Shown here piece by piece: positions 33,302-41,180 of a stretch of 43,317 nucleotides of DNA (within the stretch, counting starts at the first letter, position 1; each line of letters opens with the position of its first letter). Location: assembly GCA_900546645.1 (NCBI GenBank), contig URDR01000015.1:1-43317 (forward strand), given 5' to 3'. The position numbers were made by a program, and so were the translations under genes. The stretch comes from an uncultured Bacteroides sp. GTDB lineage: Bacteria > Bacteroidota > Bacteroidia > Bacteroidales > Bacteroidaceae. The notes beneath the pieces are model-generated. The model was given only the letters and a program-made list of their open reading frames with translations, was not told the origin of the DNA and ran no database searches.

Positions 33302-33901
33302 TTAAGCCAACCGATACGCCCGATGCGGTGCACGTCCCTGCTGCACCAACACCCCACTCTCTACCCAGCGGTTCAAGTCACGCTGCGCTTTCGAGCGGAG
33401 CAGCCCCGTCAGTTCCCCGTATTGGGTACGTGTGATTGACTCATGACGGGACAGATATTCCTTCAGCCGCGCCAAACGTTCCTCTTCCGTCAGTACACCG
33501 GAACTCTCACGAAACTTGCGGTGATGCTCCGCACGCTCCAGTTGTCCGTGCGGACGGAAATTCTTCATCGGCTGCAGGCGCACCTTCCCGAAACGGATGG
33601 ACTGGGCATGCACCGCACTTTCACTCTCCACCTCACGCTCTGCCTCCAGAGTAGCCTCAGCATAACAGATTCCCCCTATTTGCACCCGCTCCCCATGCGA
33701 AAGATGAGAGAGGGCACAGCGTTCAATCTCTGCCATTGCTCCCACCAGCACTCCCCGGTCGAACGAGGAATGCGAAGCTATCTCTTCTACCATCTGTTCC
33801 CAAGTCAGCGTACCCTGCGGCACAAGTTTCGGATAAAGAATACGGGAGCCGTTACTGTCTTGCGGGTTCGGAGCCAACCGGAAATCATACTTTGCTTTCA
33901 T
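33302..33901 (-). CDS. HU-HIG family DNA-binding protein with C-terminal winged helix
   Basis: 199 residues. Residues 1-125 are an HU/IHF-like domain of the Bacteroidota HU-HIG type (MKAKYDFRLAPNPQ at the start, TLTWEQMVEEIASHSSFDRG, VGAMAEIERCALSHLSHGERV, and FGKVRLQPMKNF). Residues 140-199 form a winged helix (EEERLARLKEYLSRHESITR, QYGELTGLLRSKAQRDLNRW, VLVQQGRAPHRAYRL). The two together imply a sequence-specific architectural DNA-binding protein. Its promoter region holds the 22-bp repeat array at 33954-34063, starting 52 bp upstream of the start codon, so it may bind that array and regulate itself. The gene is GC-richer than the restriction remnant next to it. Confidence 0.85.
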   Translation of the reverse strand: MKAKYDFRLAPNPQDSNGSRILYPKLVPQGTLTWEQMVEEIASHSSFDRGVLVGAMAEIERCALSHLSHGERVQIGGICYAEATLEAEREVESESAVHAQSIRFGKVRLQPMKNFRPHGQLERAEHHRKFRESSGVLTEEERLARLKEYLSRHESITRTQYGELTGLLRSKAQRDLNRWVESGVLVQQGRAPHRAYRLA

Positions 33902-33953
33902 TAATCATATTCATTTAAGAGGTTGATAATCGAAGTTTTCAAGCATAAATTCT
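33902..33953. other. Leader region of the HU-HIG gene
   Basis: This is the short AT-rich gap between the HU-HIG start codon and the repeat array. No clear TAnnTTTG box is visible on the minus strand, so the promoter may lie within or beyond the array. Confidence 0.35.
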
Positions 33954-34063
33954 ACAGCCCATAATAGTGGGTCGTACAACTCACTATTATGAGTTATATA
34001 ACCCACTATTATGAGTTGTATAACCCACTATTATGAGTTGTATAACCCATAATAATGGGTCAT
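33954..34063. repeat. Array of five 22-bp dyad repeats
   Basis: Five head-to-tail units of exactly 22 bp occupy 33954-33975, 33976-33997, 33998-34019, 34020-34041 and 34042-34063. Units three and four are identical, with core CCCACTATTATGAG. Unit two has a clean dyad AACTCA-N6-TGAGTT, and unit five CCCAT-N4-ATGGG. Unit one reads as the reverse complement of the consensus. The junctions are themselves palindromic (GTTATATAAC at 33993-34002), so dyad centres recur every 11 bp, about one helical turn. There are no spacers, so it is not a CRISPR. It lies between two divergent genes. Confidence 0.93.
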
Positions 34064-34387
34064 AGAATTTACTCCTACAAATATACAAAATCAAGAGGCG
34101 GAAGTCAAGAATTCAGGAAGAGAAAAACTCACATCAAGACAAGATTTTGAAACGAAAATCCCGACGAGAAGAGGATATCCCACAAAAAAGAGAGTCGCCA
34201 TATACATTATACATTCGCAGAAAGCTTAGGTTTAGAAAGCTCTTACAACATGACACTAATACGAAAACAAATGAAGTAATCTGTTTGATAGCTTTTCATC
34301 GAAAATAAAAAGCTATCATGCAAAAAAAGGTTATTTCAAAAAGAATCATTACATTTGCTATAATTAGCAACATAATAGACGTTTATC
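34064..34387. other. Intergenic region upstream of the AAA-ATPase gene
   Basis: 324 bp without a gene. It contains an 11-bp perfect inverted repeat, TGATAGCTTTT (34286-34296) with AAAAGCTATCA (34308-34318), with an 11-base loop. A -7 box TACATTTG lies at 34350-34357. I see nothing else that I can name. Confidence 0.5.
34350..34357 (+). promoter_or_regulatory. -7 box of the AAA-ATPase gene
   Basis: TACATTTG is a perfect TAnnTTTG match 30 bases before the ATG at 34388. The hairpin at 34286-34318 lies just upstream and could be an operator. Confidence 0.55.
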
Positions 34388-35956
34388 ATGAAATATCCAA
34401 TTGGTATTCAAACTTTCGAGCAAATTATAGAACAAGGTTTTGTCTATGTTGACAAAACCGATTTAGTATATTCTTTGGCTACGGAAGGAAAAGTCTACTT
34501 CTTAAGTCGCCCACGCCGATTTGGAAAAAGTTTATTGCTTTCCACGCTCAGATCTTATTTCGAGGGAAAAAAGGAGCTATTCAAAGGTTTGAAAATAGAG
34601 AATCTGGAAAAGAACTGGCATCAGCATATTATTTTTCATTTCGATTTTAATGGAGTGAACTTCACTCTACCGGGATCTTTGGAAGCTTGCATTGAAGGGT
34701 ATTTGGCAGACTGGGAACAGGAGTATGGCATTTCCTCCGGTCCGGACTTTAATTTGGGCTCTCGCTTTGAGAAAATTCTAAAGGCCGCCAACGAACGGAG
34801 CGGACGAGGAGCTGTGGTATTGGTAGACGAATACGACAAGCCCTTGCTGGATGTTTTGGAACAAAACCCGGAATTGTTGGATAAGAACCGTGAAACTTTG
34901 AAAGCCTTCTATTCCATATTCAAGCGTGCCGATGCCTATTTGCGCTTTGTGTTCCTAACAGGAGTTACCAAATTCTCGCAGGTCAGCGTGTTCAGCGGAT
35001 TTAATCAGCCTAAGGATATTAGCCTATACGACCGCTACGAAACCTTGTGCGGCATCACAGAGCAAGAACTCCATTGTCTGTTTGCCGAACCTATCCGCAA
35101 GATGGCAGCCTTGGAACACTGCAGTGAAGAGGAAATAAAATACCGGTTGAAACAACATTATGATGGTTATCATTTCAGTGAACAGATGACAGATGTCTAC
35201 AATCCGTTCAGTATATTAAATGCCTTTGACTCAAGAAAGATTCGTGATTACTGGTTTACCTCTGGAACTCCTTCGTACCTCATCCGGTTAATGAATCATT
35301 TCAACGAAGGGATTGACCAGCTAACGGGTAAATATTATGCACTGGACGCATTCATCAACTACAAAGCCGATATGGAATATCCACTACCGATGATTTATCA
35401 AAGTGGCTACCTTACCATTAAGAATTATGACAAACGCCGTAAGACTTTTTTGCTGGATTTTCCAAACAATGAGGTCAAAAATGGTTTCCTTGCCATGATA
35501 GCTGCAAATTATCTAAGCACCAACGAGGATGTAAGCAACCTTGCACAAGATTTGGCCTTTGCTTTAGAGGATGGCGAACTGGATACATTCCGCAAACAAC
35601 TCACCGCTTTCTTAGCCAGTATTCCTTACTCCATGCGCCGAAAAGAAAAGGAACCGGAGCGCGAGCGTTATTTTCAGTATACATTCTATCTGTTATTGCG
35701 TTTGATAAGTATCTATACTATTTTCATCGAAAAAGAGCAAAGCGAAGGGCGGGTGGATTGCATTGTAGAAACAGCTGATTATGTTTATATCTTCGAGTTT
35801 AAACTGGATGGAGATGCTCAAAAGGCTTTGCAGCAAATAGAAGATAAAGGATATGCCCGCCCATACGAAGCAGATAAACGAATGGTCTATAAGATAGGGG
35901 TTAACTTCTCTTCTGAAACAGGCACTGTAGATGACTGGGCAAGTACTGTCATGTAA
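34388..35956 (+). CDS. AAA-ATPase-like protein with C-terminal PD-(D/E)XK nuclease domain
   Basis: 522 residues, a two-domain architecture that is common and multi-copy in Bacteroidota. The N-terminal ATPase begins with PIGIQTFEQIIEQGFVYVDK. It has a P-loop-like RPRRFGKSLLLSTL at about 41-54 and a Walker B VVLVDEYDKPLLD near 145-157. The C-terminal nuclease-like domain ends with GRVDCIVETADYVYIFEFKLDG, giving the D and the E-x-K of the PD-(D/E)XK fold. The function is unproven; a role in defence or in mobile-element biology is often suspected. It has its own promoter and stands alone. Confidence 0.9.
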   Translation: MKYPIGIQTFEQIIEQGFVYVDKTDLVYSLATEGKVYFLSRPRRFGKSLLLSTLRSYFEGKKELFKGLKIENLEKNWHQHIIFHFDFNGVNFTLPGSLEACIEGYLADWEQEYGISSGPDFNLGSRFEKILKAANERSGRGAVVLVDEYDKPLLDVLEQNPELLDKNRETLKAFYSIFKRADAYLRFVFLTGVTKFSQVSVFSGFNQPKDISLYDRYETLCGITEQELHCLFAEPIRKMAALEHCSEEEIKYRLKQHYDGYHFSEQMTDVYNPFSILNAFDSRKIRDYWFTSGTPSYLIRLMNHFNEGIDQLTGKYYALDAFINYKADMEYPLPMIYQSGYLTIKNYDKRRKTFLLDFPNNEVKNGFLAMIAANYLSTNEDVSNLAQDLAFALEDGELDTFRKQLTAFLASIPYSMRRKEKEPERERYFQYTFYLLLRLISIYTIFIEKEQSEGRVDCIVETADYVYIFEFKLDGDAQKALQQIEDKGYARPYEADKRMVYKIGVNFSSETGTVDDWASTVM

Positions 35957-36003
35957 TATTCTTTTTCACCCATAAGCCGTTACTTGTCCATTTCCAAAGA
36001 AAA

Positions 36004-36046
36004 AGTGCCAAAGTCCTGATTGCTATCCAGTCAAGTCTTTGGCACT
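36004..36046. terminator. Bidirectional terminator between AAA-ATPase and pepD
   Basis: A 10-bp stem AGTGCCAAAG (36004-36013, with 36037-36046) is flanked by A-rich sequence on the left and by a T-rich stretch on the right. It separates convergent genes. Confidence 0.65.
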
Positions 36047-36076
36047 ACTTCTTATTAAAAAATCAAAATAATCTCT

Positions 36077-37534
36077 TTATTTCACCGGCGTATTTTCCAG
36101 CGTAGCCACGAGGAAGTCATAGAACTTCTTCACGGTCGGGATGTTACAGCGTTCTTCCGGTGTGTGCGGACATTGCAGCGTAGGACCGAAGGAAATCATA
36201 TCCAGTCCCGGAATAACCGCACCGATGATACCGCATTCCAAACCGGCATGGATAACTTTTACTGCCGGAGTTTCACCAAACTGTGCCTTGTAAGATTCTT
36301 TCATGGCACGAAGAATCGGAGAGTTTACATTAGGTTCCCATCCGGAATAACCGCCTGAACGAACCACCTGCATTCCTGCCATAGAGAAGCAGCTTTCGAT
36401 AGCTGTATTACGATAGTCTTTCATCGAATCGCGGGCACTGCGGGTCAATACTTTCACTGCTGCCTTTCCACCGCCGATTTCTACAATCGCCAAGTTGGAA
36501 GAGGTTTCTACGGTGTCAGGGATGGTCGGGATATAACGCTCTACTCCGTTCGGACAAGCGAAGATGGCATCAACCAAGTTGTCACGGATTTCTTCCGGAA
36601 CCATCAGCTTGGGCAACTCCACCCGTTCGGCTGTAAATGTGATATTGTCTTCAATCGTAGCAAACTCATCACGCCAAACTTGCTCACATTCGCCTACAAA
36701 AGCCAACACATCATCTACTTCCGAAGCCGGAACGGTAATCACTACCTCACATTCACGCGGAATGGCATTACGCATGTTACCGCCTTCCCATGAAACAAGG
36801 CAAGCCTCATCGTAGGTAATCACCTGGTTCATGAAGCGGGCCATCAGCTTATTGGCATTAGCATGTCCCCAGCCAATCTGAATACCTGAATGACCGCCGC
36901 GCAAACCTTTCAGCGTTACTTTCAGTGCAACATCTTCAGGGTCGGTTTCTTCTTCCTTATATTCCAAGGTAGCAGTGAGGTCTTCACCTCCTGCACATCC
37001 GATATACAATTCTCCTTCATCTTCCGAATCAAGATTCAGCAAAATATCTGCTTCTATTTCTCCCGGTTTCAGCCCGAATGCTCCGTACATACCAGTCTCT
37101 TCATCAGAGGTAATCAAGGCAACCAGCGGACCATGCTTCAAGGTCTTGTCTTCCATCACTGCCATGATAGCAGCTACCCCCATTCCGTTATCCGAGCCGA
37201 GGGTTGTACCCTTAGCCTTTACCCACTCACCGTCGATATAAGTCTGAATCGGATCATTCACAAAGTCATGTTCCGTTTCTTTATTTTTCTGCGGAACCAT
37301 ATCCATGTGTGCCTGCAGGATAACTGTCTTTCGGTTCTCCATACCCGGAGTAGCCGGTTTACGGTAAATGATATTTCCAGCCTCATCCATAGAAGTTTCT
37401 ACACCTACATGCTTACCGAAGTCAAGTAAGAATGCCTGAATTTTTTCCAGATGACCCGACGGACGGGGAATCTGAGTCAACGAATAAAAATGTTTCCACA
37501 CATTCTGTGGAGCTAAAGAAAGGATTTCACTCAT
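36077..37534 (-). CDS. pepD: Aminoacyl-histidine dipeptidase (peptidase D, M20 family)
   Basis: 485 residues, the usual PepD length. It hydrolyses Xaa-His and other dipeptides in the cytoplasm with two zinc ions. The metal and catalytic motifs are in order: LQAHMDMVPQ (H-x-D), LGSDNGMGVAA (bridging D), TSDEETGMYGA (general-base E plus zinc-binding E), LNLDSEDEGELYIGCAGG (D), and the final HAGLECGII histidine. The dimerisation domain carries GLRGGHSGIQIGWGHANA. It follows the flippase-like gene by 50 bp on the same strand, with an AAACTCAAAAA-type leader before the start. Confidence 0.95.
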   Translation of the reverse strand: MSEILSLAPQNVWKHFYSLTQIPRPSGHLEKIQAFLLDFGKHVGVETSMDEAGNIIYRKPATPGMENRKTVILQAHMDMVPQKNKETEHDFVNDPIQTYIDGEWVKAKGTTLGSDNGMGVAAIMAVMEDKTLKHGPLVALITSDEETGMYGAFGLKPGEIEADILLNLDSEDEGELYIGCAGGEDLTATLEYKEEETDPEDVALKVTLKGLRGGHSGIQIGWGHANANKLMARFMNQVITYDEACLVSWEGGNMRNAIPRECEVVITVPASEVDDVLAFVGECEQVWRDEFATIEDNITFTAERVELPKLMVPEEIRDNLVDAIFACPNGVERYIPTIPDTVETSSNLAIVEIGGGKAAVKVLTRSARDSMKDYRNTAIESCFSMAGMQVVRSGGYSGWEPNVNSPILRAMKESYKAQFGETPAVKVIHAGLECGIIGAVIPGLDMISFGPTLQCPHTPEERCNIPTVKKFYDFLVATLENTPVK

Positions 37535-37584
37535 TTGATTTAATTTTTGAGTTTATAAGTAGGTAAGTTTTTTTTTAAAAGAAC

Positions 37585-38589
37585 TCAAAATGTATGTTTC
37601 TTATTTACCAGCGGCAAAGCCACTAATCCATAAATTCCTAACAAAATTAATAAAAAGGTTTGAATTCCATGCACTAAAAGTGCAAATATTCCGGCATCGT
37701 CTTTCCCTACCCCATACATCATCATCATGGTAATCACGGCAAAATGCCAGGGACCTGCCCCGTTCGGAGTGGGAACTGCCACTGCTATACTGCCCACTAC
37801 AAACAGCACCAGGGCAGCCATCCAGTCTAAGCCAGCCGAAAAATCGAAACAGAACAGGCTTACATAGAACTGGAAAAAATAGCAAACCCAAATACCTATT
37901 GTATAAATAAGGAAAAGAGGCGGATTCTGCACCTTACGTAAAGAAAGGCAGCCCGTCCATATATCGCCCAGAATGCCGCGTACCTTGGCAAACACAGTCA
38001 GGTTACGGAACAGAAAGAAAGCCAGCAGCAAGACCGAGAAGATGCACAGCAGCGTGATATAAAAATTAGTTGAAGTAAACAGTCCTTTAAGAAAAGATAC
38101 ATCGGCTCCTGTCTTCTTGAAGAAGTCGGCAAAAATCCCCGACTGCAGCAAGAGCGTACAGCCCGTAATCAATCCCACACAAAGCGTATCAATCAGGCGT
38201 TCGGTCACTACCGTACCCAGTGATTTAGAGAAAGAAACACCTTCATATTTGGAAAGCACACCACAGCGCGACACCTCACCCACACGAGGAAGCACCAAAT
38301 TGGCTGCATAAGAAATAAACACAGCATAAACGCAGATAGCCGAACGGGGATGTTCGCCTAAAGGAGCTAAAGTAAGCTTCCAGCGCCATCCACGGAACAG
38401 ATGTCCAAACACTCCAAAGACCAGCGAAAACAACATCCATCCGTAATTCATCTCCCCGGCAAGGACATTGCGCACACGATGAAAATCAAAGTCATGATAA
38501 GTCCAAAGCAAAATAGCTGTCCCCAAAAGCAATGGCAACACAATCTGGAAACCTTTATTTAATAGTCTTTTTAATTCAGTTCGTTTCAA
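37585..38589 (-). CDS. Lysylphosphatidylglycerol synthase-type transmembrane (flippase-like, UPF0104) protein
   Basis: 334 residues with about eight membrane helices. It matches the integral-membrane part of MprF/AglD-type proteins (NYGWMLFSLVFGVFGHLFRG, SYAANLVLPRVGEVSRCGVLSKYEGV, VGSIAVAVPTPNGAGPWHFAV). It lacks the cytoplasmic aminoacyltransferase domain, so it is not an LPG synthase itself. Relatives are thought to flip lipids or lipid-linked sugars, but the substrate is unknown. It is divergent from rsmA (98-bp gap) and precedes pepD. Confidence 0.87.
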   Translation of the reverse strand: MKRTELKRLLNKGFQIVLPLLLGTAILLWTYHDFDFHRVRNVLAGEMNYGWMLFSLVFGVFGHLFRGWRWKLTLAPLGEHPRSAICVYAVFISYAANLVLPRVGEVSRCGVLSKYEGVSFSKSLGTVVTERLIDTLCVGLITGCTLLLQSGIFADFFKKTGADVSFLKGLFTSTNFYITLLCIFSVLLLAFFLFRNLTVFAKVRGILGDIWTGCLSLRKVQNPPLFLIYTIGIWVCYFFQFYVSLFCFDFSAGLDWMAALVLFVVGSIAVAVPTPNGAGPWHFAVITMMMMYGVGKDDAGIFALLVHGIQTFLLILLGIYGLVALPLVNKKHTF

Positions 38590-38617
38590 AACAATCCGTA
38601 TATTTAAGAATTAATGC

Positions 38618-38625
38618 TTACCTTT
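38618..38625 (+). promoter_or_regulatory. -7 box of the rsmA-mgtE operon
   Basis: TACCTTTG matches TAnnTTTG perfectly and leaves a leader of about 57 bases before the ATG at 38688. CTTTG and CAAAG form a small dyad just after it. Confidence 0.55.
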
Positions 38626-38687
38626 GCATGATACAAAGATGAGATGCAAAGATAATATCTTGACTGAATAAACTTAAATTTTACGGA

Positions 38688-39473
38688 ATGAAATTAGTTA
38701 AACCCAAAAAGTTTTTAGGACAACATTTCTTGAAAGACCTGCAAGTGGCACAGGATATTGCCGACACGATAGATACCTGCCCCGATATTCCCGTATTGGA
38801 AGTGGGACCGGGCATGGGTGTACTGACCCAATATCTTCTGCGCAAAGAGCGTCCGGTAAAAGTAGTGGAGCTTGACTTCGAATCAGTGGCATACCTCAAG
38901 GAAAACTTCCCTCAACTGGGAGACAACATCATCGAACAGGACTTTCTGAAAATGGATCTTTCCGAACTGTTCGGCAACCAGCCGTTTGTCCTTACCGGAA
39001 ATTATCCGTATAATATATCCAGTCAGATTTTCTTTAAAATGCTCGACTACAAAGACCTGATTCCCTGTTGTACGGGAATGATACAGAAAGAAGTGGCAGA
39101 ACGCATTGCTGCCCGCCCCGGAAACAAAACCTACGGCATCTTGAGCGTACTGATTCAGGCATGGTATAGCGTAGAGTACCTGTTTACCGTGCATGAACAC
39201 GTTTTCAATCCGCCCCCAAAGGTGAAAAGTGCGGTTATCCGCATGACACGAAACAGTACCCGGGAACTAGGATGCAATGAAAAGCTGTTCAAGCAGATTG
39301 TGAAGACAACCTTTAACCAACGACGCAAGACGCTGCGTAACTCCATTGCAAGCATATTGGACAAAACCAATCCGCTGAGCGCAGACCCCATTTTCAACAA
39401 GCGTCCGGAACAACTCTCTGTAGAAGATTTTATTGAATTAACCAATCGAGTAGAAAAAGCCTTACAAGCATGA
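38688..39473 (+). CDS. rsmA: 16S rRNA (adenine(1518)-N6/adenine(1519)-N6)-dimethyltransferase
   Basis: 261 residues, full length (KsgA/RsmA). It dimethylates two adjacent adenines in helix 45 of 16S rRNA during late 30S assembly. The motifs are PKKFLGQHFLKD at the N-terminus, the AdoMet loop LEVGPGMGVLTQYLL, and the catalytic LTGNYPYNISSQI, with NYPY in place of the common NLPY. FNQRRKTLRNS lies near the end. Its stop overlaps the start of mgtE by 4 bp (ATGA), so translation is coupled. Confidence 0.96.
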   Translation: MKLVKPKKFLGQHFLKDLQVAQDIADTIDTCPDIPVLEVGPGMGVLTQYLLRKERPVKVVELDFESVAYLKENFPQLGDNIIEQDFLKMDLSELFGNQPFVLTGNYPYNISSQIFFKMLDYKDLIPCCTGMIQKEVAERIAARPGNKTYGILSVLIQAWYSVEYLFTVHEHVFNPPPKVKSAVIRMTRNSTRELGCNEKLFKQIVKTTFNQRRKTLRNSIASILDKTNPLSADPIFNKRPEQLSVEDFIELTNRVEKALQA

Positions 39474-40813
39474 GTAATGAGGATTTACTAAAGGAGGTAT
39501 CAGAGCTGATTGAGAAGAAAGATTCCGATCAGCTCAAATATATTCTGAAGGATCTGCACCCTGCCGACATTGCTGAACTATGCAACGAACTGGATGCGGA
39601 AGAGGCCCGGTCGGTCTATCTGTTGCTGGATAATGAAACCGCAGCCGATGTGCTCATCGAAATGGATGAAGATGCCCGTAAACAGTTTCTCGACATTTTG
39701 CCCTCGGAAACCATCGCCAAACGCTTTGTTGATTACATGGACTCGGATGATGCCGTTGACATTATCCGCGAAATGGACGAAGACAAGCAGGAAGAGGTGC
39801 TTTCACATATCGAAGATATTGAACAAGCCGGCGACATTGTCGACTTGCTGAAATACGACGAAGATACCGCCGGCGGCTTGATGGGTACGGAAATGGTTAT
39901 CGTGAACGAAAACTGGAGTATGCCTGAATGCCTTCGCGAAATGCGCCTGCAAGCTGAAGAGATGGATGAAATCTACTATGTGTATGTGGTGGATGACGAT
40001 GAACGGTTACGCGGGGTATTTCCTCTGAAAAAAATGATTACCAGCCCCTCGGTTTCTAAAGTGAAGCACGTAATGAAGAAAGACCCTATATCGGTGCATG
40101 TGGATACATCGATTGAAGAGGTGGTGCAAACCATTGAAAAATACGACTTGGTAGCTGTACCGGTGGTCGACAGTATCGGGCGTCTGGTGGGGCGTATTAC
40201 CGTTGACGACGTAATGGACGAAGTACGTGAACAAGCCGAACGCGACTACCAGCTGGCTTCGGGTCTTTCGCAAGATGTAGAATCGGACGACAGCGTATTC
40301 CGCCAGACAAGCGCCCGCCTGCCATGGCTGCTTATCGGTATGCTTGGAGGTATCGGGAACTCCATGATTCTGGGAAACTTTGACACCACGTTCGCAGCTC
40401 ATCCGGAAATGGCTCTCTATATCCCTCTGATTGGTGGTACGGGGGGAAATGTAGGAACCCAGTCATCGGCACTGGTCGTTCAAGGCTTGGCAAACAGTTC
40501 ACTGAGTGCAGAAAACACCTTTAAGCAAATCTTGAAAGAATCAGTAGTGGCTTTAATCAATGCTACCATTATCTCCATGCTGGTTTACATCTATAACTTC
40601 ATCCGGTTCGGAGCCAGTGCCACCGTAAGCTATTCGGTTTCAATCAGCTTATTTGCCGTGGTGATGTTTGCTTCCATCTTCGGAACTCTTGTTCCCATGA
40701 CGTTGGAGAAACTGAAAATCGACCCGGCTATTGCCACTGGTCCCTTTATTTCCATTACCAACGACATTATCGGCATGCTAATGTATATGGGCATCACCGT
40801 ATTACTATCCTGA
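39470..40813 (+). CDS. mgtE: Magnesium transporter MgtE
   Basis: 447 residues, the standard MgtE size. An acidic helical N-domain (about 1-130) with repeated ADVLIEMDEDARKQF-like segments precedes two CBS domains (about 135-255), which sense cytosolic magnesium. Five transmembrane helices follow; the pore signature is in GGTGGNVGTQSSALVVQGL, and ATGPFISITNDIIGMLMYMG lies near the C-terminus. It is a magnesium-gated channel of the inner membrane. Its ATG overlaps the rsmA stop by 4 bp. Confidence 0.95.
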   Translation: MSNEDLLKEVSELIEKKDSDQLKYILKDLHPADIAELCNELDAEEARSVYLLLDNETAADVLIEMDEDARKQFLDILPSETIAKRFVDYMDSDDAVDIIREMDEDKQEEVLSHIEDIEQAGDIVDLLKYDEDTAGGLMGTEMVIVNENWSMPECLREMRLQAEEMDEIYYVYVVDDDERLRGVFPLKKMITSPSVSKVKHVMKKDPISVHVDTSIEEVVQTIEKYDLVAVPVVDSIGRLVGRITVDDVMDEVREQAERDYQLASGLSQDVESDDSVFRQTSARLPWLLIGMLGGIGNSMILGNFDTTFAAHPEMALYIPLIGGTGGNVGTQSSALVVQGLANSSLSAENTFKQILKESVVALINATIISMLVYIYNFIRFGASATVSYSVSISLFAVVMFASIFGTLVPMTLEKLKIDPAIATGPFISITNDIIGMLMYMGITVLLS

Positions 40814-40841
40814 CTTGACAAACTTTCCTTAAACACCAATG

Positions 40842-40898
40842 CGAAGGAACAACGTTTTTCATTCTTCTGCAAAGAGGGAAGAGAACTTTGTTCCTCCG
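40842..40898 (+). terminator. Probable terminator after mgtE
   Basis: An 11-bp stem with one mismatch (40842-40852, core AGGAACAA, with 40888-40898) has a long loop and is followed by TTCTTTTT. The length of the loop makes this only a moderate call. Confidence 0.5.
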
Positions 40899-41180
40899 TT
40901 CTTTTTACAGACTTTCACTCTGACCCCACCAAGGCTTCAACTTATTAGTTAACAAGGCTTCAGGAAGCGAGCCAACAAAGTAGGCTACATGCCAGGCTTC
41001 AAGTAGAATGTACTCCATAGCAACCCATCAGACAGACCACAAAAAAGCCAACAGTGCACCTTCTGCCGGTTCATTACGCAGAACATGAAAAAAAATAATC
41101 TGCAAAAAAATATGAAAATCAGATTTTATTTCTTTAATTTGTAACTTTGAGATAAGATTATTCTTTAAAATCTACATACG
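40899..41180. other. Intergenic region between mgtE and the DUF349 gene
   Basis: No gene is visible. AGGCTTCA occurs three times (40932-40939, 40955-40962, 40994-41001) within 70 bp, with no larger pattern. The right end is AT-rich and holds the -7 box TAACTTTG at 41142-41149. Confidence 0.5.
41142..41149 (+). promoter_or_regulatory. -7 box of the DUF349 gene
   Basis: TAACTTTG is a perfect TAnnTTTG match 31 bases before the ATG at 41181. T-rich sequence lies at the -33 position. Confidence 0.6.

Noticed and set aside
33954..34063. CRISPR array
   Set aside because: The 22-bp units abut directly with no unique spacers, and no cas genes are present.
34388..35956. The AAA-ATPase/nuclease gene as a new defence system
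   Set aside because: This architecture is abundant and multi-copy in Bacteroidota and stands alone here. Nothing in the window shows a defence role.
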